A stretch of 64,000 nt of DNA. Source: Roseitalea porphyridii. GTDB lineage: Bacteria; Pseudomonadota; Alphaproteobacteria; Rhizobiales; Rhizobiaceae. The stretch covers positions 1,674,001 to 1,738,000 of the forward strand of contig NZ_CP036532.1 in NCBI RefSeq assembly GCF_004331955.1, in the 5' to 3' direction. Below are positions 45,173-54,020 of the stretch, in pieces (positions within the stretch are counted from its first letter, which is position 1; every line of letters starts with the position of its first letter). The position numbers and the translations under genes are program-made. The notes beneath the pieces were generated by a model, which searched no databases, had not been told where the DNA came from, and was given only the letters and a program-made list of their open reading frames with translations.

Positions 45173-46180
45173 GTGATACAGAAGAACTGGCAGGAGCTGA
45201 TCAAGCCAAACAAGGTCGAGTTCAAGGGCTCGGGCAACAAGATTTCGCTGGTCGTCGAGCCGCTCGAGCGTGGCTTCGGCCTGACTCTCGGCAACGCGCT
45301 GCGCCGCGTCCTGCTGTCGTCGCTGCGCGGTGCGGCCGTCACCGCCGTTCAGATCGACGGTGTGCTGCATGAATTCTCCTCGATCGCCGGTGTGCGCGAG
45401 GACGTCACCGACATCATCCTGAACATCAAGGAAATCGCCATTCGCATGGAAGGCGACGGCCCCAAGCGCATGGTCGTGCGCAAGCAGGGTCCGGGCACCG
45501 TGACCGCCGGCGACATCCAGACCGTCGGCGACGTCGAGGTGCTCAATCCCGACCATGTGCTGTGCACGCTCGACGAGGGCGCCGAGATCCGGATGGAGTT
45601 CACGGTTGACGCGGGCAAGGGCTATGTCGCCGCCGACCGCAACCGGGCCGAGGACGCGCCGATCGGGCTGATCCCGGTCGACAGCCTCTATTCGCCGGTG
45701 CGCAAGGTCTCCTACAAGGTCGAGAACACCCGCGAGGGCCAGGTCCTCGACTATGACAAGCTGACCATGAACGTCGAGACCGACGGAACGATCTCGGGCG
45801 AGGACGCGGTCGCGTTCGCCGCGCGCATCCTGCAGGATCAGCTCGGCGTGTTCGTCAACTTCGAAGAGCCCGAGCGCGAGGCCGCCGAGGAGCAGGTTCA
45901 GGAACTGGCCTTCAACCCGGCGCTTCTGAAGAAGGTCGACGAATTGGAGCTTTCGGTTCGCTCGGCCAACTGCCTGAAGAACGACAATATCGTCTACATC
46001 GGGGACCTGATCCAGAAGACCGAGGGCGAGATGCTGCGCACGCCGAACTTCGGCCGCAAGTCGCTCAACGAGATCAAGGAAGTGCTGGCCTCGATGGGCC
46101 TGCACCTCGGTATGGAAGTGCCCGCCTGGCCGCCGGAAAACATCGAAGATCTGGCCAAGCGTTACGAAGATCACTACTAA
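45173..46180 (+). CDS. rpoA: DNA-directed RNA polymerase subunit alpha
   Basis: The 335-residue product starts [20 protein letters not shown] at a GTG with AAGGAAG upstream. The N-terminal domain (residues 1-230) contains [17 protein letters not shown] for dimer formation and binding of beta. The C-terminal domain (about 255-320) has the DNA- and activator-binding helices ([20 protein letters not shown]). Alpha nucleates RNA polymerase assembly. rpsD does not precede it, as usual in this order. Confidence 0.98.
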   Translation: MIQKNWQELIKPNKVEFKGSGNKISLVVEPLERGFGLTLGNALRRVLLSSLRGAAVTAVQIDGVLHEFSSIAGVREDVTDIILNIKEIAIRMEGDGPKRMVVRKQGPGTVTAGDIQTVGDVEVLNPDHVLCTLDEGAEIRMEFTVDAGKGYVAADRNRAEDAPIGLIPVDSLYSPVRKVSYKVENTREGQVLDYDKLTMNVETDGTISGEDAVAFAARILQDQLGVFVNFEEPEREAAEEQVQELAFNPALLKKVDELELSVRSANCLKNDNIVYIGDLIQKTEGEMLRTPNFGRKSLNEIKEVLASMGLHLGMEVPAWPPENIEDLAKRYEDHY

Positions 46181-46225
46181 CCACAGTGCCGGCGCGACTG
46201 GCCGGAACATCCAAGGAGAAGGCTG

Positions 46226-46657
46226 ATGCGCCATCGCAAGGCAGGCCGCAAGCTGAACCGCACCTCGAGCCACCGCAAGGCCATGTTCGCCAACATGGCC
46301 GCATCGCTGATCGAGCACGAGCAGATCGTCACCACGCTGCCCAAGGCCAAGGAACTGCGGCCGATCGTCGAAAAACTCGTCACGCTGGGCAAGCGCGGCG
46401 ATCTGCATGCGCGCCGGCAGGTGGCCAGCCAGATCCAGGACGAGACCCAGACGCGCAAGCTGTTCGCCGACATCGCGCCGCGCTATGCGGACCGCAACGG
46501 CGGCTATCTGCGCATCATGAAGGCCGGCTTCCGGCACGGTGATTCCGCGCCGATGGCGGTGATCGAATTCGTCGACCGCGACGTCGACGCCAAGGGCGCG
46601 GCCGACCGGGCGCGCCTCGAGGCCGAGGAAGCCGCCGAGGCGGAAGCGGCCGCGTAA
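46226..46657 (+). CDS. rplQ: 50S ribosomal protein L17
   Basis: The 143-residue product starts [20 protein letters not shown] and carries the L17 signature ([20 protein letters not shown]). It ends with an acidic Ala/Glu-rich tail ([14 protein letters not shown]) like that of other Hyphomicrobiales. It is the last gene of the alpha operon, with a terminator 59 bases later. Confidence 0.98.
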   Translation: MRHRKAGRKLNRTSSHRKAMFANMAASLIEHEQIVTTLPKAKELRPIVEKLVTLGKRGDLHARRQVASQIQDETQTRKLFADIAPRYADRNGGYLRIMKAGFRHGDSAPMAVIEFVDRDVDAKGAADRARLEAEEAAEAEAAA

Positions 46658-46716
46658 GCTTTCAAAACGATGGCGTCGCTGCGATGATCGGCACGCCACA
46701 TCAGTCGACTGTCTCT

Positions 46717-46747
46717 GGGCCGGCCCTTCGGGGCGGGCCCTTTTCTT
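46717..46747 (+). terminator. Rho-independent terminator of the alpha operon
   Basis: GGGCCGGCCC (46717-46726) and GGGCGGGCCC (46731-46740) pair around a TTCG loop with one mismatch, followed by TTTTCTTTG. Confidence 0.88.
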
Positions 46748-46901
46748 TGGGAGGGGCGGTGAACGAATGGAGGTACCGGTGGGCCTCCGGAGGCAAGCGC
46801 GCATTGGCGCAAGGCCTGCCGGGCTCTCCCAAATTCAGCCGCGATTGTGATAGCAAGGTCGCATCGCGACTCACCGGTTCTGGCATGACGAGGCGCAATA
46901 G

Positions 46902-48407
46902 ATGACACGCTTGCTGCGATCGCTCTCCGCCGTCTTCCTTCTTCTGGCACTTGCCCTGACCGTGGCCGCGGCGCAGGAGGCGGGCGGCCTGCGCGGCCTG
47001 CTCGAGGACCTGCGCGGCGGCCTTGGCGGCACACAGGACGAGACAAGGCCCGCCCCGGCGCCCGAACCGCAGGCACCCGCCGCCCGGCGCGTGCCGCTCG
47101 GCGAGGCGGAGGTCCAGCTCTCGTTCGCACCGTTGGTGCAGCGGACGGCGCCGTCGGTCGTCAACGTCTATGCCGCCCGCACGGTGCGCCAGCGCTCGCC
47201 CTTTGCCGGCGATCCGTTCTTCGAACAGTTCTTCGGCAACCAGTTTTCCGGCCCGCCGCGCGTGCAGTCCTCGCTCGGCTCCGGCGTGATCGTTGACGAG
47301 GCGGGTCTGGTCGTCACCAACAACCACGTCATTTCGGGCGCCGACGAGATCCGCGTCGCGCTGGCCGACGGGCGCGAGTTCGACAGCGAGGTGATCCTGC
47401 GCGACGAGCGCGCCGATCTCGCCGTTCTGCGCCTCGACACGGACGAGACCTTTCCGGCCCTTCCGTTCGGCAATTCCGATGAGCTTCTGACCGGCGATCT
47501 CGTGCTGGCGATCGGCAATCCGTTCGGCGTCGGCCAGACGATCACTTCGGGCATCGTCTCGGCGCTGGCGCGCACGCGCGTCGGCGTCGCCGATTTCGGC
47601 TTCTTCATCCAGACCGACGCGGCGATCAATCCGGGCAATTCGGGTGGCGCGCTGATCGACATGCAGGGGCGGCTGGTCGGCATCAACACCGCGATCTTCT
47701 CGCGCTCGGGCGGATCGAACGGCATCGGGTTCGCCATCCCCTCCAACATGGTGTCCGCCGTGGTCCGCCAGGCGCAGGGTGGCTCGGACGCCTTCGAACG
47801 GCCCTGGCTCGGCGCCAGCTTCCAGCCCGTCACGCCGCAGATCGCCGAGAGTCTCGGGCTCGACCGGCCGCGCGGCGCGCTGGTGCGCGACGTCGACGAC
47901 GAAGGGCCCTCGGCCGAGGCCGGGCTGCGCGCCGGCGACGTGGTTCTGGCGATCGACGGCGCAACGGTGGAGCATCCCGACGCGCTCGGCTACCGGCTGG
48001 CGACGATCGGGCCGGGCAAGACGGTGACGCTGCGCGTTCTGGCACGCGGCCGCGAACGCGACATCGATGTGGTGCTGGCCCGGCCGCCAGAGCCGCGGCC
48101 CGCCCAGGAAACGCTGATCGAAGGCGCCTCGCCGTTCGCCGGTGCGGTCGTGGCGAACCTGTCGCCGCGTCTCAGGCAGCGCATGAACCTTCCCGGCCGG
48201 AACGACGGCGTCGTCATCACGCAGATCCAGCGCGGCGCGCCGGCGATGCGGGCGGGCCTCAGGCCCGGCGACATCATCGAGGCCATCAACGGGGAGCGGA
48301 TCGAGACCGTCGACGACGTCGTCCGTTTCGCCGATGGCGGCGGCCGCAACTGGCGCCTGACGATCGATCGGCAGGGGCGGACGATCAACCAGTTCCTGCG
48401 TTTCTGA
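46902..48407 (+). CDS. HtrA/Deg-type periplasmic serine protease
   Basis: The 501-residue product begins with a signal peptide (MTRLLRSLSAVFLLLALALT, cleavage after AAA-Q). The trypsin-like domain has the triad His about 142 (TNNHVIS), Asp about 172 (RADLAVLRLD) and Ser about 247 (NPGNSGGALID). Two PDZ domains follow (GPSAEAGLRAGDVVLAIDGA and GAPAMRAGLRPGDIIEAING). It degrades or chaperones misfolded envelope proteins. This copy belongs to the Hyphomicrobiales group found next to rarA; whether it is the DegP, DegQ or DegS type is unclear. It has a linker rich in Pro before the protease domain. RarA starts two bases after its stop. Confidence 0.93.
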   Translation: MTRLLRSLSAVFLLLALALTVAAAQEAGGLRGLLEDLRGGLGGTQDETRPAPAPEPQAPAARRVPLGEAEVQLSFAPLVQRTAPSVVNVYAARTVRQRSPFAGDPFFEQFFGNQFSGPPRVQSSLGSGVIVDEAGLVVTNNHVISGADEIRVALADGREFDSEVILRDERADLAVLRLDTDETFPALPFGNSDELLTGDLVLAIGNPFGVGQTITSGIVSALARTRVGVADFGFFIQTDAAINPGNSGGALIDMQGRLVGINTAIFSRSGGSNGIGFAIPSNMVSAVVRQAQGGSDAFERPWLGASFQPVTPQIAESLGLDRPRGALVRDVDDEGPSAEAGLRAGDVVLAIDGATVEHPDALGYRLATIGPGKTVTLRVLARGRERDIDVVLARPPEPRPAQETLIEGASPFAGAVVANLSPRLRQRMNLPGRNDGVVITQIQRGAPAMRAGLRPGDIIEAINGERIETVDDVVRFADGGGRNWRLTIDRQGRTINQFLRF

Positions 48408-48409
48408 TC

Positions 48410-49732
48410 GTGAGCCTTTTCGACCAGATCTCCGAGGAGACGACCAGCCGTCCGCTGGCGGACCGGCTGCGCCCGAAGACGCTCGGCGAGATCGTCGGGC
48501 AGGAGCATCTGACCGGTCCCGACGGCGCCGTCACCCGCATGCTCGCATCCGGTTCGCTGGGCAGCCTGATCCTGTGGGGTCCGCCCGGCACCGGCAAGAC
48601 GACGCTCGCCCGGCTGATCGCCGCCGAGGCCGACCAGCACTTCGAGCAGATTTCGGCGATCTTCTCGGGCGTGGCGGAACTGAGAAAGGTGTTCGACGCC
48701 GCGCGCGCCCGCCGCCGCGACGGCGTCATGACGCTGTTGTTCGTCGACGAGATCCACCGCTTCAACCGCGCCCAGCAGGACAGCTTCCTGCCCGTCATGG
48801 AAGACGGCACGATCACGCTGATCGGCGCGACCACGGAGAACCCGTCGTTCGAACTGAACGCCGCGCTTTTGTCGCGCGCCCGCGTGCTGACGCTCAAACG
48901 GCTCGAGGACGACGCGCTTGCCGCGCTGCTCGACCGGGCCGAGCGCGAGACCGGACAGACCTTGCCCGTCGACGACGAAGCGCGGGCCTTGCTCGTCGGC
49001 ATGGCGGACGGCGATGGCCGCGCGATCCTGACGCTGGCCGAGGAGGTCTGGCGCGTGGCGCGGCCGGGTGACAGCTTCGATGCCGACGGTCTGCGCGCGG
49101 TCCTGCAGCGCCGCGCGCCGGTCTACGACAAGAGCCAGGACGGCCACTATAATCTGATCTCGGCCCTGCACAAGGCGGTGCGCGGCTCCGATCCCGATGC
49201 GGCGCTCTACTATCTGGCGCGCATGCTCGATGCCGGCGAGGACCCGCTCTATCTGGGCCGACGCCTGGTGCGCATGGCGTCCGAGGATATCGGTCTGGCC
49301 GATCCGCAGGCGCTGACGATCGCGCTCGCGGCCAAGGACGCGTTCGACTATCTCGGCTCGCCCGAGGGCGAACTGGCGCTGGCCGAGGCCTGCGTCTATC
49401 TGGCGACCGCGCCCAAGTCGAACGCGCTCTATACCGCCATGAAAGGCGCGATGCGGGCGGCCAGGGAACACGGTTCTTTGCTGCCGCCCAAGCACATCCT
49501 CAACGCGCCGACGAAGCTGATGGGCGCCGAAGGCTACGGCGAGGGCTACCAGTACGATCACGATCAGCCCGACGCCTTTTCCGGACAGGACTATTTCCCG
49601 CCCGAAATGGGCCGCCGGCGTTTCTATGAGCCGGTCGAGCGCGGCTTCGAGCGCGAGATCGCAAGGCGGCTCGACTATTGGGCCCGCCTGCGCGCCGACC
49701 GGGCCGGGCAGGGGAGCGACGGCGATGGCTGA
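48410..49732 (+). CDS. rarA: Replication-associated recombination protein RarA (MgsA)
   Basis: The 440-residue AAA+ ATPase starts MSLFDQISEETTSRPLADRL at a GTG. Walker A is GPPGTGKT (residues 57-64) and Walker B LLFVDEIHRF (109-118), followed by sensor 1 (GATTEN). The C-terminal part has the MgsA tetramerisation domain (HYNLISALHKAVRGSDPDAA, YLARMLDAGEDPLYLGRRLV). RarA acts on stalled replication forks and gaps with SSB. It is translationally coupled to the protease upstream, and the next ORF overlaps its end by 8 bases. Confidence 0.96.
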   Translation: MSLFDQISEETTSRPLADRLRPKTLGEIVGQEHLTGPDGAVTRMLASGSLGSLILWGPPGTGKTTLARLIAAEADQHFEQISAIFSGVAELRKVFDAARARRRDGVMTLLFVDEIHRFNRAQQDSFLPVMEDGTITLIGATTENPSFELNAALLSRARVLTLKRLEDDALAALLDRAERETGQTLPVDDEARALLVGMADGDGRAILTLAEEVWRVARPGDSFDADGLRAVLQRRAPVYDKSQDGHYNLISALHKAVRGSDPDAALYYLARMLDAGEDPLYLGRRLVRMASEDIGLADPQALTIALAAKDAFDYLGSPEGELALAEACVYLATAPKSNALYTAMKGAMRAAREHGSLLPPKHILNAPTKLMGAEGYGEGYQYDHDQPDAFSGQDYFPPEMGRRRFYEPVERGFEREIARRLDYWARLRADRAGQGSDGDG

Positions 49733-50120
49733 GCGGCGCGTCGTCGACCATCGCGGCCGCACGGTCGTTCTGATCGATTCGGTGGCGCAGGTGACGGGCG
49801 AGGATGCCGGCCGGATCGTCGTCACCGGGTCTCACGGCGGCGTATCGGCGGCGGATTATGCCAAGGCCGTGCGTGCCGCGCTCTACGTCTTCAACGATGC
49901 CGGGATCGGCCGTGACGAGGCCGGAGTTGCCGGGCTCGCGATGCTGGACGCGGCGGGCATCGCCGCATGCGCGGTCGGCCATACCACGGCGCGGATCGGC
50001 GATGCCGCCGACGCGCTCGAGAACGGCATCGTCTCGCGCGCCAACGCGCTGGCCACGGCGGCCGGGTTCGTCCCCGGCGTCGCGCTCGGCACGGCGATCG
50101 CCCACGCCTTGGTCGGGTGA
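49725..50120 (+). CDS. Unknown 131-residue protein, overlaps rarA
   Basis: The ATG at 49725 overlaps the last 8 bases of rarA. The product starts MAERRVVDHRGRTVVLIDSV and contains RIVVTGSHGGVSAADYAKAV and AGLAMLDAAGIAACAVGHTT with a glycine-rich end (FVPGVALGTAIAHALVG). It has no signal peptide; its end is mildly hydrophobic. The pattern (a strand, then GSHGG, then an Ala-rich helix, then DAAGI) suggests a small Rossmann-like or aminotransferase-fragment-like fold, but I do not recognise the family. Codon use is host-like, and the overlap suggests it is co-translated with rarA. Confidence 0.6.
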   Translation: MAERRVVDHRGRTVVLIDSVAQVTGEDAGRIVVTGSHGGVSAADYAKAVRAALYVFNDAGIGRDEAGVAGLAMLDAAGIAACAVGHTTARIGDAADALENGIVSRANALATAAGFVPGVALGTAIAHALVG

Positions 50121-50217
50121 GTCGCGCTGGCGCGGTCCGCTTGACGAAGGTCAAACCGGTCGCCCCGCCGAAGCCCTAGGATGACCCGGTCATGCCGCAC
50201 CGGCAATGGAGGACATC

Positions 50218-50772
50218 ATGCGCGTTCTGCTAATCTTTGCGACGATCGAGGGCCAGACGCGGGAGATCGCCGACCATATCGGCCGTTACCTGAAGGATAA
50301 CGGCCACGAGGCGGTCACCATCGATGCCACCCATCCGCCCAAATCCCTGTCGGTCGACGATGTCGACGCGGTGATCTGCGCGGGCCCGGTGCATATCGGC
50401 ACGTTTCCGGCTCCCTTGCGCCGCTACGTCCATGCCCATGTGCGTGAACTGATGGCGCGGCCCGGCGCGTTCGTCACCGTGTCGCTCACGGCGGCCGGCG
50501 ACGACCAGTCCGAATGGGAGGAACTGCGCGAGATCGCCGCCCGGTTCAGCGAGGAAACCGGCTGGTGGCCCGTCACCGTCCACCACGCCGCCGGCGCGCT
50601 CAAATACACCGAGTACGACTTCTTCCGCAAATGGATGCTGCGCCGCATCGCCGACAAGAAGGACGCACCGACCGACACCGCCCACGACTACGAGTTCACC
50701 GACTGGGGCGCGCTCGACATGTTCCTCGACGGCTTCCTGAAGGACGCACCCGCGGTCGCCGGCAAGGTCTGA
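50218..50772 (+). CDS. Flavodoxin-fold protein, HemG-like (protoporphyrinogen oxidase family)
   Basis: The 184-residue product starts MRVLLIFATIEGQTREIADH, with the flavodoxin phosphate-binding turn at residues 8-13 (ATIEGQT). GGAGG lies 5 bases before the ATG at 50218; the in-frame ATG at 50206 is less likely. A later VDAVICAGPVHIGTFPAPLR, with a central loop and an aromatic C-terminal half (GWWPVTVHHAAGALKYTEYD), matches the menaquinone-dependent protoporphyrinogen dehydrogenase type. True activity is not certain: many flavodoxin-domain proteins share this layout, and alphaproteobacteria often use HemJ for the step. Confidence 0.7.
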   Translation: MRVLLIFATIEGQTREIADHIGRYLKDNGHEAVTIDATHPPKSLSVDDVDAVICAGPVHIGTFPAPLRRYVHAHVRELMARPGAFVTVSLTAAGDDQSEWEELREIAARFSEETGWWPVTVHHAAGALKYTEYDFFRKWMLRRIADKKDAPTDTAHDYEFTDWGALDMFLDGFLKDAPAVAGKV

Positions 50773-50815
50773 TTTGCGCTTTGCCGGGCAGCGATGATCG
50801 CGTAGACGACGGGCC

Positions 50816-51196
50816 ATGTTGGCCAACCTCGTCCTTGTCGCGCTCGGCGGCGCCGTCGGCGCGTCGCTGCGCTATCTGACCTATCTGGGCGTCGGCCGCG
50901 CGGTCGGTGGCGGCTACCCTTGGGCGACGATGACCGTCAACGTCGCCGGCTCGCTGCTGATGGGCCTGCTCGTCGGCTGGCTTGTGCGCCGGGGCGGAAC
51001 GGGCGAGGGCCTGCGCCTGTTCATCGGCGTCGGCCTGCTGGGCGGCTTCACCACCTTTTCGGCCTTCTCGCTCGATTTCGCGCTTTTATGGCAGCGCGGC
51101 GAGGCCGCCGGCGCCATCTTCTACGCGCTGATCTCGATGGCCGCCTCCATCGCCGCGCTGTTCGCCGGCCTTGCGATCATGCGCGCGGGGGTGTGA
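50816..51196 (+). CDS. crcB: Fluoride ion channel CrcB/Fluc
   Basis: The 126-residue product has four membrane helices and the Fluc motifs GGAVGASLRY (residues 11-20), NVAGSLLMG (near 43) and GGFTTFSAFSLD (near 74), including the Phe box and the sodium-binding TTFS turn. It exports fluoride as a dual-topology dimer. The 43-base upstream gap is too short for a fluoride riboswitch and shows none. It is followed by an RluC-type gene four bases after its stop. Confidence 0.95.
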   Translation: MLANLVLVALGGAVGASLRYLTYLGVGRAVGGGYPWATMTVNVAGSLLMGLLVGWLVRRGGTGEGLRLFIGVGLLGGFTTFSAFSLDFALLWQRGEAAGAIFYALISMAASIAALFAGLAIMRAGV

Positions 51197-51200
51197 GGCG

Positions 51201-52181
51201 ATGGCCGGCGTCGAGCAGAGGACCGTCGACGGCGACGAGGCCGGCATGCGCCTCGACCGCTGGTTCAAGACGCACTATCCCGGGCTCGGCTTCGGCGCCC
51301 TGCAGAAGCTCTTGCGCACCGGCCAGGTGCGCGTCGACGGCAGGCGCGCAAAGGCCGACACGCGGCTTCAGCCGGGCCAGAGCGTGCGCGTGCCGCCGCA
51401 GGCGACCGGACCCGACGACGGTCCGGTGACGGCCAAGACGATCCGCAACCAGGGCGACGCCGACGCGCTGCGCAAGATGCTGCTCTACGAGGACGACAAG
51501 GTGTTCGTCTTCAACAAGCCCGCCGGGCTCGCAACCCAGGGCGGTTCGGGCGTGACGCGCCACATCGACGGCATGCTCGACGCGCTGCGCAACAAGAAGG
51601 GCGAAAAGCCGCGGCTTGTGCACCGGCTCGACCGCGACACGTCCGGCGTTCTGGCTGTGGCGCGCACGCGCGGCGCGGCCCAGAAGCTGACCGCCGCGTT
51701 CCGCACGCGCGATACCGAGAAGATCTACTGGGCGCTTCTCAAGGGCACGCCGAAAAAGCCCGAAGGGCGCATCTCCACCTGGCTCGCACGGGAGCAGACG
51801 CCCGACGGCGACCGCATGCGCGTGGTCAGGCACGGCGAGATCGATGCAGACCATGCCGTGTCGCGCTACCGGCTGATCGAGACGGCGGGCCAGCGTCTGT
51901 CCTGGGTCGAGTTCGAGCCCGAGACCGGCCGCACCCACCAGCTTCGCGTCCACGCGCTGCATATGGGCTGCCCGATCATCGGCGATCCGAAATATTTCGA
52001 CGACGATCCGAACTGGGATTTTCCCGGCGGCATCCAGAAGAAGCTGCACCTGCACGCCCGCCGGCTGCGCATTCCGCACCCCGATCGCGGCGTCATCAAC
52101 GTCACCGCGCCCCTGCCGCCGCACATGGTGCAGAGCTGGAACCTGCTTGGCTTCGACGAGGCCGAGGGCGCCGAGGAATAG
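51201..52181 (+). CDS. Pseudouridine synthase, RluC/RluD family
   Basis: The 326-residue product starts MAGVEQRTVDGDEAGMRLDR at the ATG at 51201. An S4 domain (residues about 16-65, RLDRWFKTHYPGLGFGALQK) precedes the catalytic domain, with Asp144 in HRLDRDTSGV and the motif GRTHQLRVHALHMGCPIIGD. It isomerises uridines in 23S rRNA; RluC-like sites are most likely. GAGGCG precedes the start and the gene is coupled to crcB, a common pair in Hyphomicrobiales. Confidence 0.92.
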   Translation: MAGVEQRTVDGDEAGMRLDRWFKTHYPGLGFGALQKLLRTGQVRVDGRRAKADTRLQPGQSVRVPPQATGPDDGPVTAKTIRNQGDADALRKMLLYEDDKVFVFNKPAGLATQGGSGVTRHIDGMLDALRNKKGEKPRLVHRLDRDTSGVLAVARTRGAAQKLTAAFRTRDTEKIYWALLKGTPKKPEGRISTWLAREQTPDGDRMRVVRHGEIDADHAVSRYRLIETAGQRLSWVEFEPETGRTHQLRVHALHMGCPIIGDPKYFDDDPNWDFPGGIQKKLHLHARRLRIPHPDRGVINVTAPLPPHMVQSWNLLGFDEAEGAEE

Positions 52182-52268
52182 CGGTCATCGCTCGGACTCT
52201 ACCTCTCACGCCTCGCCCGACGTCTTCAGGCTTACGGCTTCGGAGGAGGTAGCTTCGCATCGGGCCAC

Positions 52269-52333
52269 GCCGACAAGCTCCTCATCCTGAGGTGCGAGCG
52301 CAGCGAGCCTCGAAGGACGAGGGCTTTGTCGGC
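52269..52333. repeat. REP-like palindromic element between convergent genes
   Basis: The element contains CTCATCCTGAGGTGCGAGCG followed by CAGCGAGCCTCGAAGGACGA, a repeat I know from many alphaproteobacterial genomes. Outer arms GCCGACAA (52269-52276) and TTGTCGGC (52326-52333) extend it to a 65-base imperfect palindrome. It lies in the 179-base gap between two converging genes and may act as a bidirectional stop or mRNA stabiliser. Confidence 0.75.
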
Positions 52334-52360
52334 ATGGTGTCGCGCCGAGGGCCGAGCGCT

Positions 52361-53941
52361 CTACAAGGCCCCCTGCAACCGCTTGATCACCGACCGCCGT
52401 TCGGCGTCGCTGTCCGCACTGTTCAGCCGCTTGGTCAGCGCGACGATGAAGGCGGCGTAGTCGTTGTTCCAGTCGGTCAGCAACGCGTCCTGCGGGATGC
52501 GCGCGGCGACGCGGCCCTTCGAACGGGCATCGCCCGCGACCAGCTCGAAGCTCTCGTCGAACTGCGGCATGTGGATCTTGCCCGCATCGATGCCGCGATC
52601 GGCCAGCATCCGCGCCAGTACCTCGCGCGCGTCATCGTCGCCATGATTGAGGAAGATGCCGCCCGCCACCGGCCCGCGATCGGCGATCCACTCGATCAGT
52701 TCGCCCTGGTCGGCATGCGCCGAGTAGTTGCCCAGCTTCCGGACCTCGGCCTTGACCACATATTCCTTGCCGTGGATGCGCACCATGTCCGCCCCCGACG
52801 TGATGACATGGCCGAGCGTGCCGGGCGCCTGGTAACCGACGAACAGGATCGTCGCGTCCCGCTTCCAGATGTTGTTCTTGATGTGATGCTGGATGCGGCC
52901 GGCATCGGCCATGCCCGACGCCGAGATGATCACCGCGCCGCCCTTGATGCGGTTGATCGCCTTTGATTCCTCGACGCTCTCGACGATCTTGAACTTCGGA
53001 CTGCGGAACAGGTCGGCATTGTCGATGGCAACGTCCGACAGCGTCGCGGCGTGCTTGATGAACACGCCCGTCACCTTGCGGGCGAGCGGGGAATCCAGAA
53101 AGACGGTCGCATCGGGGATGTCGCCCTCGGCGAGCAGCACGCCGATATCGTGCAGCAGTTCCTGGCTGCGTTCGACCGCGAACGCCGGAATGACGACATT
53201 GCCGCCGGCCGAAAGTCCCCGCACCAGTTCCTTGCGCAGATTGTCGCGGCGCCGCTCCAGCGTGTAGTCGTCGCGCTCGCGGTCGCCATAGGTGGATTCG
53301 CAGACGATATAGTCAAAGCCCTTCTCGGCGTCCGGCTCGGGATGGAAGACCTTCTCCTCCGGCCCGATGTCGCCGGAGAACAGCAGCCGCATCGTGTTGC
53401 CGCTGTCGGCGTCGGGAAACTTCACCTCGGCCGAGGCCGAGCCCAGAATATGTCCCGCGTTCCAGAAGCGCACATGCACGCCCGGCGCCGGTTCGAACCA
53501 TTCCTCGTAGCCGCCGACGGGCCGCAGCAGCTTGAGCGTGTTCTCCGCGTCGGTGTCTGTGTAGAGCGGCTCGACTGGCTCGAGCCCCTGACGCTTGCGC
53601 TTGCGGTTCCAGCGCTCGGCGTTCGACATCTGGATTTTGGCGGAGTCGCGCAGCATGAATTCGAGCAGGTCGCAGGTCGGCTCGGTGGCGTGGATCGGGC
53701 CGGAGAAGCCGTACTTGACCAGCTTGGGCAGCAGGCCCGAATGGTCGATATGGGCGTGGGTCAGGATCAGGAATTCCGCCGAGGCGGGGTCGAAGACGAA
53801 ATCGTCGTCGTTGAGCTTGCGGATCGTCTTGTTGCCCTGAAACAGGCCGCAATCGACCAGAAAGCGCGTCGTGCCCGTGTCGAGCATCGAGCACGAACCC
53901 GTGACGGTGCCCGCGGCGCCGTAGAAGGTCAGCGTTGCCAT
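52361..53941 (-). CDS. MBL-fold/beta-CASP RNA-processing-type hydrolase
   Basis: The 526-residue product starts MATLTFYGAAGTVTGSCSML at 53941. The metallo-beta-lactamase zinc motif THAHIDHSG lies at residues 61-69, and further metal ligands follow in AGHILGSASAEV and SGDIG. A beta-CASP domain (about 210-370) and the C-terminal RMMBL motif (KLGNYSAHADQGELIEWIAD, then FLNHGD) complete the CPSF-like exonuclease architecture. Relatives process mRNA or are annotated as RNA-specificity exonucleases; the substrate here is unknown. It follows a pfkB-family gene on the same strand, an association seen in stress or low-oxygen clusters. Confidence 0.9.
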   Translation of the reverse strand: MATLTFYGAAGTVTGSCSMLDTGTTRFLVDCGLFQGNKTIRKLNDDDFVFDPASAEFLILTHAHIDHSGLLPKLVKYGFSGPIHATEPTCDLLEFMLRDSAKIQMSNAERWNRKRKRQGLEPVEPLYTDTDAENTLKLLRPVGGYEEWFEPAPGVHVRFWNAGHILGSASAEVKFPDADSGNTMRLLFSGDIGPEEKVFHPEPDAEKGFDYIVCESTYGDRERDDYTLERRRDNLRKELVRGLSAGGNVVIPAFAVERSQELLHDIGVLLAEGDIPDATVFLDSPLARKVTGVFIKHAATLSDVAIDNADLFRSPKFKIVESVEESKAINRIKGGAVIISASGMADAGRIQHHIKNNIWKRDATILFVGYQAPGTLGHVITSGADMVRIHGKEYVVKAEVRKLGNYSAHADQGELIEWIADRGPVAGGIFLNHGDDDAREVLARMLADRGIDAGKIHMPQFDESFELVAGDARSKGRVAARIPQDALLTDWNNDYAAFIVALTKRLNSADSDAERRSVIKRLQGAL

Positions 53942-54020
53942 GATCGTCTCCCCATCGTCGTGGCCGAGATGTGGCAGATTTGCCGGGGCAGGGGAAGGCC
54001 GGCGCGACGCCTTGCGCGGG

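Noticed and set aside
50773-50815. Fluoride riboswitch before crcB
   Set aside because: Only 43 bases precede the gene and the conserved pseudoknot elements are absent; a short GCGATGATCGC hairpin is all that is there.
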